The notes beneath the pieces were generated by a model. The model made no database searches. It worked only from the letters and a program-made list of their open reading frames with translations, and was not told where the DNA came from. A stretch of 38,837 nucleotides of DNA, from the NCBI GenBank assembly GCA_000155715.1, contig DS990611.1, positions 1 through 38,837 on the forward strand. The letters are read 5' to 3'. Shown here piece by piece: positions 29,635-38,351 of the stretch; positions within the stretch are counted from its first letter, which is position 1, and each line of letters opens with the position of its first letter. Origin of the DNA: a gamma proteobacterium HTCC5015. GTDB taxonomy: Bacteria; Pseudomonadota; Gammaproteobacteria; HTCC5015. Made by a program: the position numbers and the translations under genes.

Positions 29635-30861
29635 ATGGCCGTTCAGCTCAGTGCCCCGAATGCCGAAGATCTGCTCCCCGTAAAAGGGGTTCGGCTTGCT
29701 AGCCACTATTGCGGAATTAGAAAAGCCGAGCGGGATGATCTCGTCTTACTGGAACTCGCGGAAGGCAGTGCGGTGGCTGCTGTGTTCACGCGCAATGCTT
29801 TTTGTGCTGCTCCTGTTCAAGTGGCTCGCGAGCATAGGCGAAACCAGCCAACACGCTTTCTATTGATTAACGCGGGTAATGCCAATGCGGGTACGGGTCA
29901 GAGGGGTTTAGAAAGCGCACGGGCAAGCTGTGCTGCTGTTGCCGAGGCCGCCGGAGTTGACGCGGCAGCAGTGCTGCCATTTTCGACGGGGGTTATCGGT
30001 GAATATTTGCCCACGGATAAAATTCAGCAGGCGGTGCCAACACTGTTGAGTCATTTGCAGGCGTCCCATTGGCTTCAAGCGGCTGAAGGGATTACGACAA
30101 CGGATACGGTGGCTAAGGCGGCGAGTCAACAAGTCGAGCTGACTGATGGGCGGCAAGTTCATATAACCGGTATGGCCAAAGGTGCCGGCATGTTGTGCCC
30201 CGATATGGCGACTATGCTGGCTTATGTCGCGACCGATGCTCCGATTGATCAGGAGCGCTTGCAAACACTGCTCCAGCAGTTGGCCGACGATTCCTTTAAC
30301 AGCATTACAGTCGATGGCGACACGTCGACGAATGATGCCTGTGTACTTGTGGCGACGGGGCAGGTTGGCGGAGATACGATCGCGGCCGATTCACCGGATG
30401 AGGAAAAGCTGCTCACAGCGCTGCGCACGGTGTTTTTAACGCTCGCCCAAGCCTGTATTCGAGATGGCGAAGGCGCGCAAAAATTTGTGGAGTTGCGGAT
30501 TGATCGCGCTCGGGATCGCCAAGAGGCGCGCCAGTTGGCCTATGCCATCGCCCACTCGCCACTGGTGAAAACAGCCCTGTTTGCCAGCGACCCCAATTGG
30601 GGGCGCATTCTGGCCGTTGTGGGGCGCGCGGGGCTGGTGGATTTGCAGCTTGATCAAGTGGATATTGACTTGAATGGCGTCGCAATTGTGCGCTCTGGTG
30701 AACGCGCCGATGACTACACGGAAGCAATGGGGCAAGGTGCCATGGACGCCAGTGAACTCATTATTCAAGTGGCCTTAGGGCGAGGCGATGCGTCAACCTC
30801 GGTGTGGACCTGCGATTTTGGCTACGACTATGTGCGCATCAATGCTGAGTACCGCACTTAA
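29635..30861 (+). CDS. argJ: Glutamate N-acetyltransferase / ornithine acetyltransferase ArgJ
   Basis: ArgJ moves the acetyl group from N-acetylornithine to glutamate in the cyclic arginine pathway. The 408-aa precursor self-cleaves before a Thr nucleophile; here the site is in KGAGMLCPDMATMLAY (about 181-196), giving alpha and beta chains. NAGNANAGTG near 80-89 and ASDPNWGRILAVVGRAG near 318-334 match the family. The ATG directly follows the secA stop, so the genes are probably co-transcribed. Confidence 0.96.
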   Translation: MAVQLSAPNAEDLLPVKGVRLASHYCGIRKAERDDLVLLELAEGSAVAAVFTRNAFCAAPVQVAREHRRNQPTRFLLINAGNANAGTGQRGLESARASCAAVAEAAGVDAAAVLPFSTGVIGEYLPTDKIQQAVPTLLSHLQASHWLQAAEGITTTDTVAKAASQQVELTDGRQVHITGMAKGAGMLCPDMATMLAYVATDAPIDQERLQTLLQQLADDSFNSITVDGDTSTNDACVLVATGQVGGDTIAADSPDEEKLLTALRTVFLTLAQACIRDGEGAQKFVELRIDRARDRQEARQLAYAIAHSPLVKTALFASDPNWGRILAVVGRAGLVDLQLDQVDIDLNGVAIVRSGERADDYTEAMGQGAMDASELIIQVALGRGDASTSVWTCDFGYDYVRINAEYRT

Positions 30862-31820
30862 TGGTTGAACGCATTGAGGTAGTGGCGGCGGCCATTCTCG
30901 ATGGCAGCGGGCGCGTATTGATTTCTCGTCGCCCTCAGCATGTTCACCTAGGAGGGAAGCTGGAATTTCCCGGCGGTAAACGCGAGTTACCCGAGAGTAC
31001 CGAGCAGACATTGGCTCGAGAGCTAGAAGAAGAACTCGGTATTCGTCCCACAGCGTCGCAGCCCTTGATTCGCCTCGACTATGACTACCCGGACAAGTCC
31101 ATCCGGCTTATTGTCTACCGTGTGCACGGCTTTGTGGGAGAGCCCCAAGGTCGCGAAGGGCAAGAAGTGGCATGGCTCGATATTCTCTCATTAAATTCGG
31201 GCGACTTTCCCGCCGCTAACGGCCCGATTATCAATGCCTTGAAGCTGCCTGAGAGTCTGTTAGTGACGCCCGACATTCCGTGGACGGGTGATGGGGCGTC
31301 TGTGCCGCTTGAGGCCCTCTCAGAGCTGATAGAGAAGAGGCAACCCCAAATAGCTCTACTCAGGCAACCGCGTTGGCCCGAAGCCATTTATCGCCGCATT
31401 GCCACTGTATTGTCAGAGCGACAGGCAATAAATTGGCAGTGGAAGAGTTCTGCTTTGATGGGTGGGGCGCTGCCTCAGAATGTCGGCCTACATCTCAGTG
31501 CGAGGGAATTGTGGGATTACGCTGAGCGGCCCGCTGAGCTGAGTGATCAGCAGTGGTTTTCGGCGTCGGTGCACAATTTATCGGAGTTGGCGCGAGCTGA
31601 AGAGGTGGGCGTCGACTTTGTCGTTTTAGGTAGCGTGTTAGAAACGCCGACACACCCGAGTGAGCCAGGGTTGGGCTGGGAGCGCGCCCAGACTTTGATT
31701 GAAAAAGCGCATGTTCCCGTTTATTTAATCGGCGGTTTGGGGCTTGAAGATATGGCTCGAGCGCACAGGGCGGGGGCGCAAGGGATCGCTGGGATTCGTT
31801 GCTTTAGTCAAGCGTCGTGA
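30861..31820 (+). CDS. Nudix hydrolase fused to a ThiE-like domain
   Basis: The 319-aa product joins two domains. Residues 1-130 are a MutT-like Nudix domain, with GGKRELPESTEQTLARELEE... fitting the Nudix box GX5EX7REUXEEXGU at about 38-60. Residues 175-315 form a TIM-barrel domain like thiamine phosphate synthase, with LHLSARELW, FSASVHNLSEL, DFVVLGSVLETPTHP and VPVYLIGGLGLEDM. Such fusions are known next to secA/argJ in gammaproteobacteria; the Nudix part probably cleans oxidised nucleotides (8-oxo-dGTP), and the role of the ThiE part is uncertain. The ATG overlaps the argJ stop. Confidence 0.92.
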   Translation: MVERIEVVAAAILDGSGRVLISRRPQHVHLGGKLEFPGGKRELPESTEQTLARELEEELGIRPTASQPLIRLDYDYPDKSIRLIVYRVHGFVGEPQGREGQEVAWLDILSLNSGDFPAANGPIINALKLPESLLVTPDIPWTGDGASVPLEALSELIEKRQPQIALLRQPRWPEAIYRRIATVLSERQAINWQWKSSALMGGALPQNVGLHLSARELWDYAERPAELSDQQWFSASVHNLSELARAEEVGVDFVVLGSVLETPTHPSEPGLGWERAQTLIEKAHVPVYLIGGLGLEDMARAHRAGAQGIAGIRCFSQAS

Positions 31821-31822
31821 GT

Positions 31823-32090
31823 TAGGGCCTGTTAACACAAATTTTATGATCTCTGCTGGAAGCCATTTTCCTGCCCAGCAAGGCAGAAGGAGTGCCGTGT
31901 AGTACGTCTACACAAACAACTGATAACGCAGCTGGGCGGAAATAGCTCCAGCCCTTCGGGTTGTGGCTAAATAAGCGCCACTCATCGTTGCTCGTCGCTC
32001 ATTTGGATTCACCAAACCACGCTCCTTGCGCCTTGATTGGCGCTTATTTAGTCACAACAGTGACCATCAAATTTGTGTTAACAGGCCCTA
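31823..32090. mobile_element. MITE-like element with 22-bp terminal inverted repeats
   Basis: The 268-bp non-coding element starts TAGGGCCTGTTAACAC and ends with the exact complement; the repeats are perfect over 22 bp (31823-31844 and 32069-32090). The outermost TA on each side could be a TA target duplication, as made by IS630/Tc1-type transposases. A second inverted repeat lies inside: 31960-31980 pairs with 32038-32058, 21 bp with one mismatch. Smaller hairpins include GTGTAG-TACGT-CTACAC and GTCAC-AACA-GTGAC (32051-32064). No transposase gene is present. It separates two convergent transcription units and could act as a terminator. Confidence 0.8.
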
Positions 32091-32098
32091 GCAGCCTG

Positions 32099-32878
32099 CT
32101 AGACGCCACAGCTTGAGAGAGAGAACTCGATGTCGTCTTCGCAGGGCACTGGGCGCTCATAGGTATCAGGCAGCTGGAAAAAGCGGATGCTAAAGCGGTG
32201 TTTGCCAGCGCTGATTTCCGGGTAGCAAGCGAGATCTCGGCCAATAATGACACGCAGTAATTGTGGTGGACGGCGCGTATCGAGCGTTTGGTTATAAAAG
32301 CCTTGTTCGGCAACTAAGGTCTTGCTCTGAGCACTCAGTCGCAGTACCTCAAGACACAGACTGATGGCTTCGCGGGCGTGCTCGAACGGCGCCGTCCACT
32401 CCTCGACTTTCTGAATGCGCTGCGCCAGCGGCTGGCAGAGCCATAGGTGGTAGGCGGGCAAATCGAAGTCGCAGCCGCCGCCGGGCATACAGGTGCGCTG
32501 CTGTATGGCGGCAATCAATTCATCGGAACGCATGCGCTGTGTCATGCGCCCGTCGGTATTGTAGATGGATGCTTGTAGAGCCTGTTGCCGCTCTAACAGG
32601 GCATCGAGGCGCGAATGATCGATGCTGGGCTCGTCCATGAGCGGCTTGAGTGCACTGAATTGGCGCTCAAGCTCTTTGATAATATCGGTTTTGAGGTCGC
32701 CGCGGTTGGCGATTTCACAGAGTTCGACCAAATAGCGAATACAGGCCTGAGAATCCCAGTGGGAATCCATATTGGTGTGGTGCTCGATGCGATGGAACAA
32801 GCGCTCTAGACGTAGAAAGAGCCGTGTTCTTTCATTGAGCGGTTGTTCGAAAATGATCGGGTCGAGCAAACGAGCCAC
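32099..32878 (-). CDS. zapD: Cell division protein ZapD
   Basis: ZapD bundles FtsZ filaments and stabilises the Z-ring. The 259-aa product starts with the conserved FEQPLNERTRLFLRLE (about 9-24), followed by a helical domain and a C-terminal beta-rich domain containing PQLLRVIIGRDLACYPEISAG broken into typical strands. The start is GTG at 32878. It is the last gene of the pilB-pilC-pilD-coaE-zapD string, 37 bp after coaE, the usual place for zapD. Confidence 0.93.
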   Translation of the reverse strand: MARLLDPIIFEQPLNERTRLFLRLERLFHRIEHHTNMDSHWDSQACIRYLVELCEIANRGDLKTDIIKELERQFSALKPLMDEPSIDHSRLDALLERQQALQASIYNTDGRMTQRMRSDELIAAIQQRTCMPGGGCDFDLPAYHLWLCQPLAQRIQKVEEWTAPFEHAREAISLCLEVLRLSAQSKTLVAEQGFYNQTLDTRRPPQLLRVIIGRDLACYPEISAGKHRFSIRFFQLPDTYERPVPCEDDIEFSLSSCGV

Positions 32879-32915
32879 CTAAGTGTTCAAAGCGTAAAGC
32901 GGCATTGTAACCAGT

Positions 32916-33533
32916 TCAGGCGTTGACTTCATCCGCGTATTCGGCGGCGTATACCGAGTAGAGGCCGTGCAGGTGCGCGACTTCTTTGCGTAGATGGTCT
33001 AGGCCGTGATTGTTTTGGATAATATCATCGGCTGCGGCAAGTCGCTCTTCGCGGGAAATCTGGGCATCAAAAATATTGCGCACCTGTTCTTCACTTAGAG
33101 AGTCGCGCTGCATCACGCGCTCCAGTTGGCTGTGCTCATCGACATCGACGACCAGTACACGATCAATCATTTCCCAGTGACCGGTATCGATGAGCAGTGG
33201 GATGACCATCAGGGCGTATTCGCTCTCGCACTGTTTCAGTTCTTCCATCATATGTTGACGGATGGCGGGGTGGGTAATGGCCTCAAGCTCTAGGCGTTTT
33301 TCAGGCGCCGAGAACACAATATCTCTTAGAGCTGCTCTATCTAGGTGGCCATCGGCATCGAGTACTTGCTCACCAAATTTGGCAACAATACGGCTGAGGG
33401 TGGGCTGTCCGGGCTCGACGATTTTTCGCGATGCAATATCGGCGTCGATAACGGGGATGCCGAGTTCGTCAAACAAGTTTGCCACTGTCGTCTTGCCGCT
33501 GCCGATGCCACCAGTAATGCCAATTACATACAT
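32916..33533 (-). CDS. coaE: Dephospho-CoA kinase
   Basis: CoaE phosphorylates dephospho-CoA in the last step of CoA synthesis. The 205-aa product has the P-loop GITGGIGSGKTTVANLF at about 5-21, DADIASRKIVEPG near 30-42, the lid-like LSEEQVRNIFDAQIS near 148-162, and ADDIIQNNHG near the C-terminus. The gene lies 24 bp after pilD and is commonly linked to it. Confidence 0.97.
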   Translation of the reverse strand: MYVIGITGGIGSGKTTVANLFDELGIPVIDADIASRKIVEPGQPTLSRIVAKFGEQVLDADGHLDRAALRDIVFSAPEKRLELEAITHPAIRQHMMEELKQCESEYALMVIPLLIDTGHWEMIDRVLVVDVDEHSQLERVMQRDSLSEEQVRNIFDAQISREERLAAADDIIQNNHGLDHLRKEVAHLHGLYSVYAAEYADEVNA

Positions 33534-33557
33534 GTTCGCCCCCCTGAGAGTGAATCC

Positions 33558-34442
33558 CTAGAAAGTGGCTAGGTAGGAGTCCATGATACGGTCTCCCCAG
33601 AGAAAGGCAATCCAGCCAGCAATGGCCAAATAGGGACCAAAGGGCATGGGCTGAGCTTTGTCTCTCCCCTGTATCAAAATTAGACCGAGCCCAAGGATAG
33701 CGCCCGACATGGCAGACAGCACAATGACCAGTGGCAGCATTGATGGCCCAGTCCAAGCACCGATCAGCGCGAGCAATTTGAAGTCGCCGTAGCCCATACC
33801 TTCTTTACCCGTGACCAGCTTGAACAGCCAGTAAACACTCCAAAGCGAGAGGTAGCCCAACGTTGCCCCCAAAATAGCTTGGCTGGGGTCGACAAACAGA
33901 GGCTTGAGGCTGAGTAGCAATCCGAGCCAGAGCAAGGGAAGCGTCATGGCATCGGGTAGCATTTGAATCTTGATGTCGATGCCGCTCATCGCGATGAGGT
34001 AAAGCGTTAATACGGCCGCCGCTAGAAAACCCCAAGAGGGGCCAAATTCGATTGCCGTGACGGTCACTAGAGCTGCAGTCAACAACTCCACCGCAGGGTA
34101 CTGCAATGAAATTTTACTTTTACAGCCTTTGCAGCGCCCTCGCAGCATAAGGTAGCTGAGCACGGGAATGTTTTGCCACGGCTTAATACTGTGCCCGCAG
34201 TGCGGGCAACAGGAAGCCGGTTTGATTAAATTAAAGCCCTCTTGGTCCACGCCCGATTGCTGAGCAGGACACTCTGTGCCGAAATAGTCTTCGCAGCTCT
34301 CTTTAAATTCGCGCTCCATCATGATGGGGAAGCGATGGATCACCACATTGAGGAAGCTGCCAACACAGAGGGCAAAAATAAAAACGATGGTGTAGAAAAA
34401 AAACGGGTTCTGTTCGAACCCGTGGATAATATCTAGCAACAT
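33558..34442 (-). CDS. pilD: Type IV prepilin peptidase / N-methyltransferase PilD
   Basis: PilD cuts the leader of type IV prepilins and methylates the new N-terminus. The 294-aa inner-membrane protein has two CxxC pairs, CPHCGHS (about 73-79) and CKGCKSK (about 102-108), the aspartates of GIDIKIQMLPD (about 150-160) and GYGDFKLLAL (about 217-226), and about seven transmembrane segments. It starts nine bases after pilC. It should process the two pilins encoded at the end of the window. Confidence 0.96.
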   Translation of the reverse strand: MLLDIIHGFEQNPFFFYTIVFIFALCVGSFLNVVIHRFPIMMEREFKESCEDYFGTECPAQQSGVDQEGFNLIKPASCCPHCGHSIKPWQNIPVLSYLMLRGRCKGCKSKISLQYPAVELLTAALVTVTAIEFGPSWGFLAAAVLTLYLIAMSGIDIKIQMLPDAMTLPLLWLGLLLSLKPLFVDPSQAILGATLGYLSLWSVYWLFKLVTGKEGMGYGDFKLLALIGAWTGPSMLPLVIVLSAMSGAILGLGLILIQGRDKAQPMPFGPYLAIAGWIAFLWGDRIMDSYLATF

Positions 34443-34451
34443 GATAAAGCC

Positions 34452-35678
34452 TTATCCGCCAACCACTTGGCCCATTTTGAAAATGGGAAGATACATTGCG
34501 ATCACTAAGCCGCCGACCAAAACACCTAGAACCGCCATAATCATAGGCTCCATGAGGGAACTTAAGTTGTCCACAGTGTTGTCAACTTCTTCTTCATAAA
34601 AATCCGCTACTTTTAGTAGCATGCTGTCAATCGAACCCGATTCCTCGCCGATTTGAACCATGGCCAACATCATGTTGGGGAATAAATTTGTTCGGCGCAT
34701 TGACGCTGTGAGTGGGTCACCAGAAGAGATTTCGTCTCGAATTTGGTAGATGGCTTGTTCGTAAACATGGTTGTTCACAGCGCCGGAAATGGAATTCATC
34801 GCTTCAACCAAAGGGACACCAGCAGCAAACATTGTGGCCAGTGTTCGTGCAAAGCGTGCATGAATGGATGTGTTTAAAATCCCACCAAAAATTGGCAGCT
34901 TGAGGGATAGCTTGTCCAAGTAGATGCCAACTGCTGGAACACGCTTTTTTAGCTGAATGAAGCCAAAGCCCAGCCCTACTGTTATGGCGATGAGAATGAA
35001 AATATTGCTTCTCATCCAACGTGAGGCGTCTACGACTAACTGAGTGAAGGCCGGTAAATCCGCCCCAAACCCTTGGAAAATAGATTCGAATTGCGGTACG
35101 ACGAATACCATCAAAATAACTGTGACTACAGCAGCCATGACCATTACAGCGATTGGGTAAGTCATCGCCTTCTTAATCTTTTTCTTGATGGCTTCACTCT
35201 TCTCTTTATAGGTAGCTACTTTATCTAGCAAAGTTTCTAGCGTACCCGAAGCTTCGCCTGAAGCTACGAGGTTCACAAATAAACTGTCAAAATGGTCTGG
35301 ATGGGCGGCAAGAGCATCGGCAAAGTTGGCCCCACCCTCTACGTCATTTTTAATGTCGTAAATGAGCTTTTTCATCCGCGGATTGTCTGCGCTACTGCCA
35401 ACAATTTCAAAAGCTTGTACCAAGGGAACGCCTGAAGACATCATGGTCGCCATTTGACGAGCAAAAACGGCAATGTCGGAAGCTTTAATTTTCTTTCCAG
35501 TGTCGCCTGAACTGAAGAGAGGCTTCGGTTTTTTACGCACGCTTTGTGGGGTAATGCCGCGTTGGCGTAATTGGGCTTTTACCATATCGCCGTTAATACC
35601 GTCGATTTCACCTTCGACCTTGCGGCCCTTACGATCCATCCCCTTGTAGCTAAAAGTTACTTTGGTTTTTTCTGCCAT
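34452..35678 (-). CDS. pilC: Type IV pilus platform protein PilC
   Basis: PilC is the inner-membrane platform on which the PilB and PilT motors act. The 408-aa product holds two T2SS-F domains (about 75-198 and 280-400), each with a hydrophobic segment; FARQMATMMSSGVPLVQAFEIV near 77-98 and FARTLATMFAAGVPLVEAM near 279-297 are the paired repeat starts. A short gap of four bases separates it from pilB, so the genes are coupled. Confidence 0.96.
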   Translation of the reverse strand: MAEKTKVTFSYKGMDRKGRKVEGEIDGINGDMVKAQLRQRGITPQSVRKKPKPLFSSGDTGKKIKASDIAVFARQMATMMSSGVPLVQAFEIVGSSADNPRMKKLIYDIKNDVEGGANFADALAAHPDHFDSLFVNLVASGEASGTLETLLDKVATYKEKSEAIKKKIKKAMTYPIAVMVMAAVVTVILMVFVVPQFESIFQGFGADLPAFTQLVVDASRWMRSNIFILIAITVGLGFGFIQLKKRVPAVGIYLDKLSLKLPIFGGILNTSIHARFARTLATMFAAGVPLVEAMNSISGAVNNHVYEQAIYQIRDEISSGDPLTASMRRTNLFPNMMLAMVQIGEESGSIDSMLLKVADFYEEEVDNTVDNLSSLMEPMIMAVLGVLVGGLVIAMYLPIFKMGQVVGG

Positions 35679-35682
35679 TGTC

Positions 35683-37395
35683 TTAATCCATGGTCACGCG
35701 GTTACACTCAGCAAGGCTTGTTACGCCTTGCTTAACTTTTAACAGACCCGAGCGGCGTATGTCGTTAATGCCCTCTTTGGCCGCCTGTTCGCCCAACTCA
35801 ATGGCATTAGCGCCTTGCATAATGAGTTTTGAAGTGGCTTCGGAGATCGGCATCACTTGATAGATGCCCACACGCCCTTTGTAGCCTTCATTACAACTGG
35901 GGCAACCAACGGCTTTATACAATTTTAAATCATCGACTTCGTCCTCTTTAAAGCCTGCTTCTAGCAGCGCTTCACGGGGAATGTCGTCGGGCTCTTTGCA
36001 TTCGCTGCACAAGCGACGCGCAAGGCGCTGAGCAATAATTAAGTTGACTGCAGTAGCCAAGTTAAAGGCGGGCACACCCATGTTAATCATGCGCGCTAGG
36101 GTTTGAGGGGCGTCGTTAGTATGCAGTGTCGACATTACCATGTGACCCGTTTGGGCCGCTTTAATGGCAATGCTGGCGGTTTCTAGATCACGGATCTCGC
36201 CGACCATGATGATGTCGGGGTCTTGGCGTAGAAAGGCTTTCAACGCCGATGAAAAGTCGAGGCCCTGCTTGGGGTTGACGTTGACCTGATTGATGCCGGG
36301 CAGGTTGATCTCGGCGGGATCTTCCGCTGTGGATATGTTGCGCTCTTCGGTATTGAGAATATTTAGTCCCGTGTAGAGCGATACGGTTTTGCCGCTTCCC
36401 GTAGGGCCTGTGACCAAAATCATGCCGTAGGGGTTGTTTAGAGCCCTCATGTAGGCCTCTTTTTGCTCGGGCTCGTAGCCCAGCATGTCGATACCTAGGT
36501 TGGCGCTGCTGGGGTCGAGAATTCGCAATACAATTTTTTCACCGAACAGGGTGGGGCAGGTATTAACGCGAAAATCGATGGCGCGGGTTTTGGATAGCTT
36601 GAGCTTAATACGGCCATCTTGGGGCACGCGGCGCTCAGAAATATCCATTCGCGACATGACTTTAATTCGCGCAATAATCCGCGGCGTCATGCTGGTGGGG
36701 GGCTTGTTGATTTCTTTCAGCATGCCATCCACGCGAAAACGCACGCGGGTAAATTTTTCATAGGGTTCAAAGTGAATATCTGACGCCCCCTTGTTGATGG
36801 CGTCGAGCAGTACCTTGTTGACATATTTAACGACGGGCGTGTCATCGGCGCCCGCCGCAGGGTCGCTGGCGTCGCTCTCTTGTTCTTCTTCAGCGAGGTC
36901 TAGGTCTTCCAAGTCGTCGTCTAAATCGTCTAACCCAGAGCCCGTGTCATTTTCGATGGATTCTAGGGCCGCCAGTAGCTTGTCATGCTCGACGAGAATC
37001 GGCTCGGTGGTTAAACCGGTGTTGAACTTAATGTCGTCAACCGCACTGAGCTTTAGTGGGTCGGAAATGGCTAGAAAGAGCCGAGAACCTCGTTTAGCCA
37101 ACGGCACGGCTTGATGTTTTTTTAGAAGTTCATGGTCAACTAACTTGGTCGTTTCTGGATCAATGTCGATAGCAGCAAGGTCGCAGCTAGGCAGCCCGAA
37201 TTCTTGGCTGGCAATACCTGCCACAGCCTTGGCGGAGACCACTTTTTTGCCAACGGCGTAGTCAATGAAGGATTGTTTGTTTTTCTGTGCTTCGGCGAGA
37301 GCCTGCTGTGCCGCCTCTTCCGTCAGCACTTCCTTTAGCACTAATTTGCGTGGAAAGCCCGTTAGTGGGGGTAGCTTTTTTTCAGTAGTAGCCAT
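35683..37395 (-). CDS. pilB: Type IV pilus assembly ATPase PilB
   Basis: PilB is the hexameric motor for pilus extension. The 570-aa product has an N-terminal MshEN-like domain, an acidic linker (DDLDDDLEDLDLAEEEQE, about 157-174), Walker A GPTGSGKTVSLY near 334-345, Walker B-like IIMVGEIRDLETA near 397-409, and a zinc-type tetracysteine pair, CSEC and CPSC, near 465 and 500. The start is ATG 37395. It is first in the pilBCD-coaE-zapD string, 77 bp after the second pilin gene. Confidence 0.97.
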   Translation of the reverse strand: MATTEKKLPPLTGFPRKLVLKEVLTEEAAQQALAEAQKNKQSFIDYAVGKKVVSAKAVAGIASQEFGLPSCDLAAIDIDPETTKLVDHELLKKHQAVPLAKRGSRLFLAISDPLKLSAVDDIKFNTGLTTEPILVEHDKLLAALESIENDTGSGLDDLDDDLEDLDLAEEEQESDASDPAAGADDTPVVKYVNKVLLDAINKGASDIHFEPYEKFTRVRFRVDGMLKEINKPPTSMTPRIIARIKVMSRMDISERRVPQDGRIKLKLSKTRAIDFRVNTCPTLFGEKIVLRILDPSSANLGIDMLGYEPEQKEAYMRALNNPYGMILVTGPTGSGKTVSLYTGLNILNTEERNISTAEDPAEINLPGINQVNVNPKQGLDFSSALKAFLRQDPDIIMVGEIRDLETASIAIKAAQTGHMVMSTLHTNDAPQTLARMINMGVPAFNLATAVNLIIAQRLARRLCSECKEPDDIPREALLEAGFKEDEVDDLKLYKAVGCPSCNEGYKGRVGIYQVMPISEATSKLIMQGANAIELGEQAAKEGINDIRRSGLLKVKQGVTSLAECNRVTMD

Positions 37396-37472
37396 AGCTT
37401 CTGTGATTTAGCTCATGTGATTTATGAGCCTAGTCTATAGCACAGCCTGCGGAATGGGTAGGGGCAAATAAA

Positions 37473-37814
37473 TTAAGGCACAGAGCAGTAAACGGTTGCC
37501 ATATTGCAGGTAATTGTCGCGTTCCCAGGTACTTGGGCAGTGGGCTGTAGAGTGCCTGTGTTGCTTATTGGTACAGTCTGTGTAGACCAGTTACAAGCCC
37601 CATTGCTGGGAAAGTTGGGGGCGGCATTGCCACTGCTGATGTTTGCAAATGCGTAGGTGGCGTAAGACTTTGCTTCGCTGAGGCAGGCGTTGTTTGCTGC
37701 ATCCACGGTGTACTGGTTGTAAGCGGGTAGCGCGATAGCGGCGAGGATGCCAATAATGGCAACAACAATCATAAGCTCAATGAGCGTAAAGCCCTGCTGG
37801 TTTTTATAGTTCAT
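37473..37814 (-). CDS. Type IV pilin, second tandem copy
   Basis: The 113-aa prepilin has the leader MNYKNQQG cleaved before [14 protein letters not shown], with Glu5 of the mature chain present. The hydrophobic helix is followed by a small C-terminal domain with Cys near 36, 67, 97 and 107 of the precursor; the last pair probably forms the disulfide-bounded D-loop. It is nearly identical to the upstream pilin in the first 55 residues and different after that. At 113 aa it is short for PilA. A strong terminator lies between the two pilin genes, so this gene may be expressed at a different level. It could be a minor or alternate major pilin. Confidence 0.9.
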   Translation of the reverse strand: MNYKNQQGFTLIELMIVVAIIGILAAIALPAYNQYTVDAANNACLSEAKSYATYAFANISSGNAAPNFPSNGACNWSTQTVPISNTGTLQPTAQVPGNATITCNMATVYCSVP

Positions 37815-37856
37815 GGTTTTGCCCGTATTGTTATTATTTATTGTATTTTTATGATT

Positions 37857-37887
37857 AAAAAAGCCGCGATAAATATCGCGGCTTTTT
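37857..37887 (-). terminator. Intrinsic terminator between the two pilin genes
   Basis: GCCGCGAT (37863-37870), loop AAAT, and ATCGCGGC (37875-37882) form a perfect stem bordered by A's on the left and T's on the right. On the minus strand, the direction of the pilin genes, the stem is followed by six T residues (37857-37862 complement). It lies 24 bp past the stop of the first pilin gene. The symmetry would also stop plus-strand transcription. Confidence 0.93.
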
Positions 37888-37910
37888 GTCTTACAGCGTA
37901 AGCATGGAGC

Positions 37911-38261
37911 TTATGGCAGAGAGCAGTTAGAGCTAGTCATGTCACAGCTTACTGTTTGGACGCCAGGAGAGGCGGGCGTAGCTGTGAAGTTGCTTGCTGC
38001 AGTTAAGTCTGTAGGAGCTGTGGCTGGAGCAAAGCTGTCACAGGCGTTACCCGCAGTTGGAGGGTTGGGCGTGTTGCCTTGGCTGAGCTCTACAAAGGCA
38101 TAGCCGGCGTATGACTTGGCTTCTGCTAGGCAGGCGTTCTCAGCAGCGTTGATAGTGTAGTTGTTGTAAGCGGGCAGCGCAATGGCGGCCAGAATACCGA
38201 TAATCGCAACAACGATCATGAGTTCGATCAGGGTGAAACCTGCTTGAGCTTTCTTCATCAT
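37911..38261 (-). CDS. pilA: Type IV major pilin, first tandem copy
   Basis: The 116-aa prepilin has the leader MMKKAQAG, cleaved by PilD before [14 protein letters not shown], with the conserved Glu5. The hydrophobic N-terminal helix forms the filament core. A small C-terminal domain rich in Ala, Thr and Pro carries Cys near 36, 72, 107 and 114. The ribosome binding site AGGAG lies eight bases before ATG 38261. A sigma54-type promoter and an intrinsic terminator frame the gene, so it makes a strong single-gene transcript, as expected for the major pilin. The symbol is given for family role; which of the two pilins dominates is inference. Confidence 0.92.
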   Translation of the reverse strand: MMKKAQAGFTLIELMIVVAIIGILAAIALPAYNNYTINAAENACLAEAKSYAGYAFVELSQGNTPNPPTAGNACDSFAPATAPTDLTAASNFTATPASPGVQTVSCDMTSSNCSLP

Positions 38262-38335
38262 GGTAGTTCTCCTAAAGAGTCATTTAGCCAGTAGCTGGCG
38301 GTTAGTGGTTGATGCTTCAACCTTGCAAGAATTAA

Positions 38336-38351
38336 AGCAGATGCTGTGCCA
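38336..38351 (-). promoter_or_regulatory. Sigma54 (RpoN) promoter of the first pilin gene
   Basis: Read on the minus strand, TGGCACAGCATCTGCT matches the -24/-12 pattern, with GG and GC separated by exactly 10 bases. The predicted start is near 38326, giving a leader of about 65 nt before ATG 38261. Sigma54 promoters driven by PilR are the known mode of pilA control in Pseudomonas and relatives. Confidence 0.82.

Noticed and set aside
32044-32313. Small minus-strand open frame overlapping the MITE-like element as a transposase remnant
   Set aside because: Most of it is antisense-phase shadow of zapD, with no transposase motif.
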